From Phoenicimicrobium sp964438695 (GTDB lineage Bacteria > Atribacterota > Phoenicimicrobiia > Phoenicimicrobiales > Phoenicimicrobiaceae), in contig CAYTKP010000002.1 of the NCBI GenBank assembly GCA_964438695.1, positions 1-64,000 on the forward strand: DNA of 64,000 nt, read 5' to 3'. A model generated the notes under the pieces. It was given only the letters and a program-made list of their open reading frames with translations. It was not told the origin of the DNA and searched no databases. This document shows positions 59,524 to 64,000 of the stretch, in pieces. A program made the translations under genes and the position numbers. How positions within the stretch are numbered: the stretch's first letter is position 1; each line of letters starts with the position of its first letter.

Positions 59524-60120
59524 ATGTCAATAAAAGATATAAAGGAAAAAATTATATCTGATGCAAAAAATAAGGCTAATAAAATTATCGAAGATGCTAA
59601 TAATAAGGCAAAAGAAATAAGAGAAAAAGCCAAAAAAGAATCAGAAGATATTAAGTTAAAAATATTAAATAGAATCAACCAAGAAATATTACTAAAAAAA
59701 GGAAAAATTATAACTGAAGCAAATTTAGCAGCGAGAAAAACCATACTTTCCACAAAACAAGATATTGTCGAAAAAACTTTTAATAAGGCTTTAGATAAAA
59801 TTATTAAATTAGACGATAAACAATATTTAAATTTTATAAAAAAAATAATACTGAATAACATCGAAAAGGGAGATGAAACAATTTTTATAAGTTCCTTAGA
59901 TAAAGATAGAGTCACAAAAAATTTTATCAAAGAGATTAACGATGAATTACAGACAAACGGTAAACAAGGGAAATTAAAATTATCTTCAACCTATTTAGAT
60001 ATAAAAGGAGGAGTAGTAATTAGCTCAGATAATATAAGAAAAAATAGCTCATTAGAAATAATGTTCAAAAATGTCAGAGAAGAACTGGGAATAAAAATAA
60101 CTCAATATCTTTTTGAATAG
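59524..60120 (+). CDS. atpE: V-type ATP synthase subunit E
   Basis: A peripheral stalk subunit: 198 residues with a long N-terminal coiled coil (about 1-90, Lys/Ala/Glu rich) and a C-terminal globular domain (GGVVISSDNIRKNSSLEIMF). AAAGGAG upstream of the ATG, 13 nt after atpK. It forms the stalk with the H/G-like protein encoded at 56.5 kb. Confidence 0.92.
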   Translation: MSIKDIKEKIISDAKNKANKIIEDANNKAKEIREKAKKESEDIKLKILNRINQEILLKKGKIITEANLAARKTILSTKQDIVEKTFNKALDKIIKLDDKQYLNFIKKIILNNIEKGDETIFISSLDKDRVTKNFIKEINDELQTNGKQGKLKLSSTYLDIKGGVVISSDNIRKNSSLEIMFKNVREELGIKITQYLFE

Positions 60121-60316
60121 TATATTTTAGAGCATCGAATTTTATGAAATCCCAATACTCTAAAATATACTATTTTACCCGTTATCAAGGATACAAGTTT
60201 GCATAAGGAATGGATGGTTCTAACAAGTTTGTCAGGATTGGGAATGGTATTGCATAAAAAATAAATAACAAAAGACATAGATGGGTTTTAGGGGAGTTTA
60301 CTATCCTGACAATCTT
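60121..60316 (+). repeat. LR repeat inside the V-ATPase operon (between E and C), full-length
   Basis: M1 has a perfect outer stem TATATTTTAGAG/CTCTAAAATATA (60121-60132, 60158-60169). M2 is TACCCGTTATCAAGGATAC. M3 is ATAAGGAATGGATGGTTCTA, then ACAAGTTTGTCAGG. M4 is GGAATGGTATTGCATAAAA and AACAAAAGACATAGATG. M5 is TAGGGGAGTTTACTATCCTG followed by ACAATCTTG. It begins at the atpE stop codon and ends 35 nt before atpC. Confidence 0.9.
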
Positions 60317-60351
60317 GAATTAAAGAATTTATTTTCAAAAAGGGAATATGG

Positions 60352-61380
60352 ATGATTAGATATTTTACAGATAGTAGTAATACTGAGACTGAATATACAT
60401 ATGCAGTTGGAAGAATAAGAGAGTTGGAAAGAAAATTATTGAATAAGGTTTTATTGGATAAACTAATTGAATCTTATGATTTACCGTCCTCTATAAATCT
60501 TTTAATCGAAGGCGGATTAGATTCTTACGGTTTTGATATTTATAATCATGCGGATTTTGAAGACTCTCTAAATAAGGAATTAATTCGTACATATAAAGTT
60601 ATTAAAGTTATTTCTCCATATCCATTTATTTATTATGTATTTGCTCTGAATTATGATTTTCACAATCTCAAAGTGCTTATAAAATCAAAATATTTGAAAA
60701 AAAAATATACTGAATGTCTTTCGGAAATTGGTACGATAAATATAAAAAATCTTATAATGGCAATTGAAGAAGAAAAATATGCTGAAATTCCGGTATCTTT
60801 TGAATCTGCTGTCAGAAAAACAATATCCGAATATAAAAAATTACAGGATCCAGGAATAATTGACTTGATCCTGGATAAAGAAAGGTACAATATTATTTCC
60901 AACATATTAAAAGATATTGAAGCCCCATTTTTGAAAGATTTTATTGAAATGAATATCGATCTTAACAATATTATTACTGCAATCAGGACAAAGATAAGAG
61001 GAGAAGATAAAAGTTTTTTAAAAAAAGTATTAATAGATAAGGGCAATCTTGATTTAAAAAATATTATAGATATTTTTGATTCTCCTTTGTCTTCCTGGAA
61101 TGCAAAATTTGCCAAGACTGATTATGAAAAAGTTGTAGAAATAGGTCTTAAAAGTTACGAAACAAAAGGTTCTTTAACAGAAATTGAGAGACTTGTAGAT
61201 AATTATATTCTAAATTTTGTAAAAATAGGAAGGTTTATTACTTTTGGAATGGAACCTCTTGTGGGCTTTATTGTAGCTAAAGAAAATGATATAAAAAATA
61301 TTCGAATAATCCTGAGCGGTAAACTTAATAAATTATCGCCTGCAAAAATTAGAGAAAGAATACGTGATCTTTATGTATAA
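60352..61380 (+). CDS. atpC: V-type ATP synthase subunit C
   Basis: The socket that joins the central shaft to the proteolipid ring (V-ATPase subunit d homologue). The 342 residues are all-helical; the N-terminal YTYAVGRIRELERKLL, HNLKVLIKSKY and the C-terminal GFIVAKENDIKNIRIILSGK are family patterns. ATG 60352 is used; an ATG 4 nt earlier opens only a three-codon frame. The last 8 nt overlap atpF. Confidence 0.93.
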   Translation: MIRYFTDSSNTETEYTYAVGRIRELERKLLNKVLLDKLIESYDLPSSINLLIEGGLDSYGFDIYNHADFEDSLNKELIRTYKVIKVISPYPFIYYVFALNYDFHNLKVLIKSKYLKKKYTECLSEIGTINIKNLIMAIEEEKYAEIPVSFESAVRKTISEYKKLQDPGIIDLILDKERYNIISNILKDIEAPFLKDFIEMNIDLNNIITAIRTKIRGEDKSFLKKVLIDKGNLDLKNIIDIFDSPLSSWNAKFAKTDYEKVVEIGLKSYETKGSLTEIERLVDNYILNFVKIGRFITFGMEPLVGFIVAKENDIKNIRIILSGKLNKLSPAKIRERIRDLYV

Positions 61381-61705
61381 AATTGCTTTAGTGGGAGACA
61401 GAGACTCAATAATAGGATTTCAACTATTGGGAGTTTCTATTTTTTCCGTAACTAATAAAGAAAAAGAAGAAGCTATAAATATTTTAAATGAATTGATAAA
61501 AGAAAAATATGCAGTAGTATTTATAACTGAAGAAATAGCTTCCCTAATACCTGAAAAAATTGAGGAATTGCAAAAAAAATACTTAATTAGCATAACTATA
61601 ATTCCTAATAAATTAGAAAGGAATAATTTGGGAATTAAGATACTAAGAAAAAATGTAGAAAAAGCGATAGGCACAGATATTTTATTTAAGAAAGAGGGAG
61701 AATGA
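61373..61705 (+). CDS. atpF: V-type ATP synthase subunit F
   Basis: A small central-stalk subunit: 110 residues, MYKIALVGDRDSIIGFQLLG at the start and VFITEEIASLIPEKIEELQ in the middle are typical. ATG 61373 was chosen over GTG 61364 because homologues start with M-x-K-I-x-V-x-G. Its ends overlap both atpC and atpA, a sign of tight co-translation. Confidence 0.93.
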   Translation: MYKIALVGDRDSIIGFQLLGVSIFSVTNKEKEEAINILNELIKEKYAVVFITEEIASLIPEKIEELQKKYLISITIIPNKLERNNLGIKILRKNVEKAIGTDILFKKEGE

Positions 61706-63465
61706 TGGAAACAGGGAAAATTATTAAAGTTGCTGGACCTGTAGTTGTAGCTGAAGGATTAAGAGGAGCTAAAATGTACGATGTGGTACAAGTAAGTACG
61801 CAAAAATTAATTGGTGAAATAATTGAACTCGACGAAGATCTGGTTACCATCCAAGTTTATGAAGAAACTGCGGGAATTGGTCCTGGAGAACCTGTTTTTT
61901 CAACTGGCGCACCCTTGAGCGTAGAATTAGGTCCAGGTCTTATCACCTCAATTTATGATGGCATTCAAAGGCCTTTAGATATAATTAGAACAAATGAGGG
62001 GAATTTTATCACTAGAGGAGTAGAGGCATATGGAATTGACAGAGAAAAAAAATGGGAATTTAAGCCCGTTATTAAAAAAGGAGATCAAGTAACTTCTGGT
62101 GATATTATTGGAGTTATTCAAGAAAGTAGCATTATTCAACACAAAATTATGGTGCCATATAGCATTCAGGGTGAAATCAAAGAAATATATAGCGGTAAAT
62201 TTACAGTCACAGATACCATTGCCAGGATAAAAGAAACAAATGGCTCAATTGCTGAGATTAAAATGTTACAAAAATGGCCGGTAAGAAAATCAAGGCCCTA
62301 TAAAGAAAAATTACCTCCCATTGAACCATTAATTACTGGTCAGCGGGTCATTGATACATTTTTCCCTATCGCAAAAGGGGGGACAGCTTGTATTCCTGGA
62401 CCCTTTGGTAGTGGTAAAACTGTGGTTCAACATCAAATATCTAAATGGTGTAACGCGGAAATTATTGTTTTTATTGGGTGTGGTGAAAGGGGTAATGAAA
62501 TGACAGATGTGCTATTAGAATTTCCAGAATTAATTGACCCTTATTCCGGAAAACCATTAATGGAAAGAACCATCCTAATTGCCAATACCTCAAATATGCC
62601 AGTAGCAGCTCGTGAAGCTTCGGTCTATACTGGTATAACTATTGCAGAGTATTATCGAGATATGGGTTATAATGTTGCTCTTATGGCAGACTCAACTTCT
62701 CGTTGGGCAGAGGCTATGCGGGAAATATCTGGTAGATTAGAAGAAATGCCTGGTGAAGAAGGATTTCCAGCTTACTTAGGTACCCGAATTTCTAGTTTTT
62801 ATGAGAGATCAGGTAGAGTAAAATGTTTATGCAAGGATAATAGAGAGGCAACTTTAAGCGTCATTGGCGCAGTATCACCTCCAGGTGGAGACTTATCCGA
62901 ACCAGTTACTCAAAATACTTTACGTACAGTTCAAGTTTTTTGGAGTTTGCAAGACAAATTAGCCTACAAAAGACATTTTCCAGCAATTGATTGGTTAACA
63001 AGTTATTCGCTTTATTTATCCCAGTTATCTGAATTTTATGGTAAAGAAATCAGTAAAGATTTTATAGAATTGCGTAGTAAATCTATGGAAATTCTTCAGG
63101 AAGAGGCAGAGTTAGAAGAAATTGTCAGATTAGTAGGAATTGATGCCTTATCAACTAATGAAAGATTAGTGTTAGAAACTGCTAAATCCATTAGAGAAGA
63201 TTTTCTTCATCAAAACGCTTTTGATGAAGTAGACACTTATACTTCTATTAAAAAACAATATCTAATTTTAAAGTTAATCATATTATTTCATAGACAAGCG
63301 GAGAAAGCAATTACCAACAAAGGTGTAACCATAGATCAATTAAATGCTCTACCAGTTAAAGCAAAAATAGTGCGCGCTAAATTTATTAAGGAAGAAAATT
63401 TAGATAAGTTTCGTGAAATTGAAAATGAAATAATATCCCAAATTAACGCTATAACCACTATTTAA
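61702..63465 (+). CDS. atpA: V-type ATP synthase subunit A (catalytic)
   Basis: The ATP-hydrolysing or synthesising subunit. The 587 residues have the P-loop GPFGSGKTVVQHQ (about 233-245), the non-homologous region characteristic of A subunits before it (about 115-190), GCGERGNEMTDVLLEFPEL, DSTSRWAEAMREISGRL and GDLSEPVTQNTLR. Two adjacent ATG codons (61702, 61705) overlap the atpF stop; AGAGGGAG is upstream. Confidence 0.97.
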   Translation: MMETGKIIKVAGPVVVAEGLRGAKMYDVVQVSTQKLIGEIIELDEDLVTIQVYEETAGIGPGEPVFSTGAPLSVELGPGLITSIYDGIQRPLDIIRTNEGNFITRGVEAYGIDREKKWEFKPVIKKGDQVTSGDIIGVIQESSIIQHKIMVPYSIQGEIKEIYSGKFTVTDTIARIKETNGSIAEIKMLQKWPVRKSRPYKEKLPPIEPLITGQRVIDTFFPIAKGGTACIPGPFGSGKTVVQHQISKWCNAEIIVFIGCGERGNEMTDVLLEFPELIDPYSGKPLMERTILIANTSNMPVAAREASVYTGITIAEYYRDMGYNVALMADSTSRWAEAMREISGRLEEMPGEEGFPAYLGTRISSFYERSGRVKCLCKDNREATLSVIGAVSPPGGDLSEPVTQNTLRTVQVFWSLQDKLAYKRHFPAIDWLTSYSLYLSQLSEFYGKEISKDFIELRSKSMEILQEEAELEEIVRLVGIDALSTNERLVLETAKSIREDFLHQNAFDEVDTYTSIKKQYLILKLIILFHRQAEKAITNKGVTIDQLNALPVKAKIVRAKFIKEENLDKFREIENEIISQINAITTI

Positions 63466-63490
63466 AGGGAAGGAGAAAATCTAGATAAAA

Positions 63491-64000
63491 ATGATTAAAG
63501 AATATTTGACTATATCTGATGTGGCTGGTCCTTTAGTAATTGTGGAAAAAACAACTGATGTAAAATATCAAGAATTAGTAGAAATAGAATTATCTTCGGG
63601 GGAAATGAGAAGAGGACAAGTGCTGGAAGTTACCAAAGATAAGGCAGTAGTTCAAGTATTTGAAGGAACCACAGGTATCAATGTTTCAGAGACTAAAGTC
63701 CGATTTTTAGGCAAAGTAATAGAATTGCCAGTTTCTTTAGACATTTTAGGAAGAATATTTGATGGCTCAGGCAGACCAATAGATAATGGACCTAAAATTA
63801 TTGCTGAAAAAAAATTAGACATAAATGGTAATCCTATAAACCCCTATGCCCGAGATTATCCCAATGATTTTATACAAACTGGGATCTCTTCCATTGATGT
63901 TTTAAATACTTTGGTTAGAGGTCAAAAATTACCCATTTTTTCCGGTGCAGGCCTACCACATGCTAAACTTGCTTCACAGATCGCTCGACAAGCAAAAGTA
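63491..64000 (+). CDS. atpB: V-type ATP synthase subunit B, N-terminal part (runs off window)
   Basis: The non-catalytic nucleotide-binding partner of subunit A. 170 residues are visible: MIKEYLTISDVAGPLVIVE, GTTGINVSETKVRFLG, LGRIFDGSGRPIDNGP, NPYARDYPNDFIQTGISSID and PIFSGAGLPHAKLASQIARQ, the B-subunit replacement of the P-loop. The frame is open to the last base. The nearest ribosome site (AAGGAG, 63469-63474) is 16 nt from the ATG, rather far. Subunit D is expected just beyond the window. Confidence 0.95.
   Translation, partial: MIKEYLTISDVAGPLVIVEKTTDVKYQELVEIELSSGEMRRGQVLEVTKDKAVVQVFEGTTGINVSETKVRFLGKVIELPVSLDILGRIFDGSGRPIDNGPKIIAEKKLDINGNPINPYARDYPNDFIQTGISSIDVLNTLVRGQKLPIFSGAGLPHAKLASQIARQAKV

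Noticed and set aside
1166..60316. LR elements as a CRISPR array or tandem repeat
   Set aside because: Copies are single, dispersed between genes, diverged, and not separated by unique spacers of uniform length.

Overview
The window is a 64 kb piece of a very AT-rich bacterial chromosome, almost certainly a metagenome-assembled scaffold: it holds three 100-N gaps, two of which are flanked by an identical 55-nt sequence on each side. It carries about 60 housekeeping genes, all on the plus strand except rpmB and tmcAL. It contains no rRNA or tRNA gene, CRISPR array, prophage or transposase that I can recognise. Low GC, a V-type (archaeal-like) ATPase operon, a membrane pyrophosphatase, FapR, and a Firmicutes-like order (rsmD-coaD-ylbL/tmcAL-pta-ackA-rpmF-fapR-plsX-fab) suggest a deep-branching anaerobe. 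Atribacterota would fit, but this is a guess; the window has no marker that settles it.

Layout. 1-6.5 kb: the 3' half of a K+-dependent-type membrane pyrophosphatase, pyrimidine nucleoside phosphorylase, a DHH-CBS-CCA-transferase fusion, and a site-2 protease. 6.7-11.8 kb: trpS, scpA, scpB, rluB, a possible MITE, cmk, ispH, and rpmB on the minus strand. 11.9-18.3 kb: rsmD, coaD, a PDZ-Lon protease, tmcAL (minus), pta, ackA. 18.4-26.1 kb: rpmF, the regulator fapR, and a complete type II fatty-acid set (plsX, fabH, fabD, fabG, acpP, fabF), then rnc. 26.1-36.1 kb: smc, ftsY, ffh, rpsP, khpA, rimM, trmD, rplS, rnhB, yraN. 36.1-47.3 kb: comM, a gap-truncated rpe, der, plsY, a DUF362 ferredoxin protein, topA, xerC, hslV, hslU. 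48-56.2 kb: rpsB, tsf, pyrH, frr, a small ferredoxin, uppS, cdsA, dxr, rseP, ispG. 56.5-64 kb: V-type ATPase subunits H, I, K, E, C, F, A and the start of B.

Functionally the window joins ribosome and SRP biogenesis, phospholipid and fatty-acid synthesis (FapR with a probable operator at its own promoter), the MEP isoprenoid pathway (dxr, ispG, ispH, then uppS), acetate metabolism (pta-ackA) and ion bioenergetics. The V-ATPase proteolipid keeps the residues that bind Na+ in Enterococcus hirae NtpK, so a sodium-coupled ATPase is predicted.

The most unusual feature is a family of about 20 related, multi-hairpin intergenic elements, called LR here, each about 140-200 bp when complete. They lie shortly upstream of a start codon (usually 7-70 nt), always in the same orientation as the downstream gene. 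Their hairpin stems differ in sequence between copies but keep their pairing. In several places they fall just downstream of a good promoter, and two lie inside the ATPase operon. They look like either a domesticated MITE family or an undescribed cis-acting mRNA leader.
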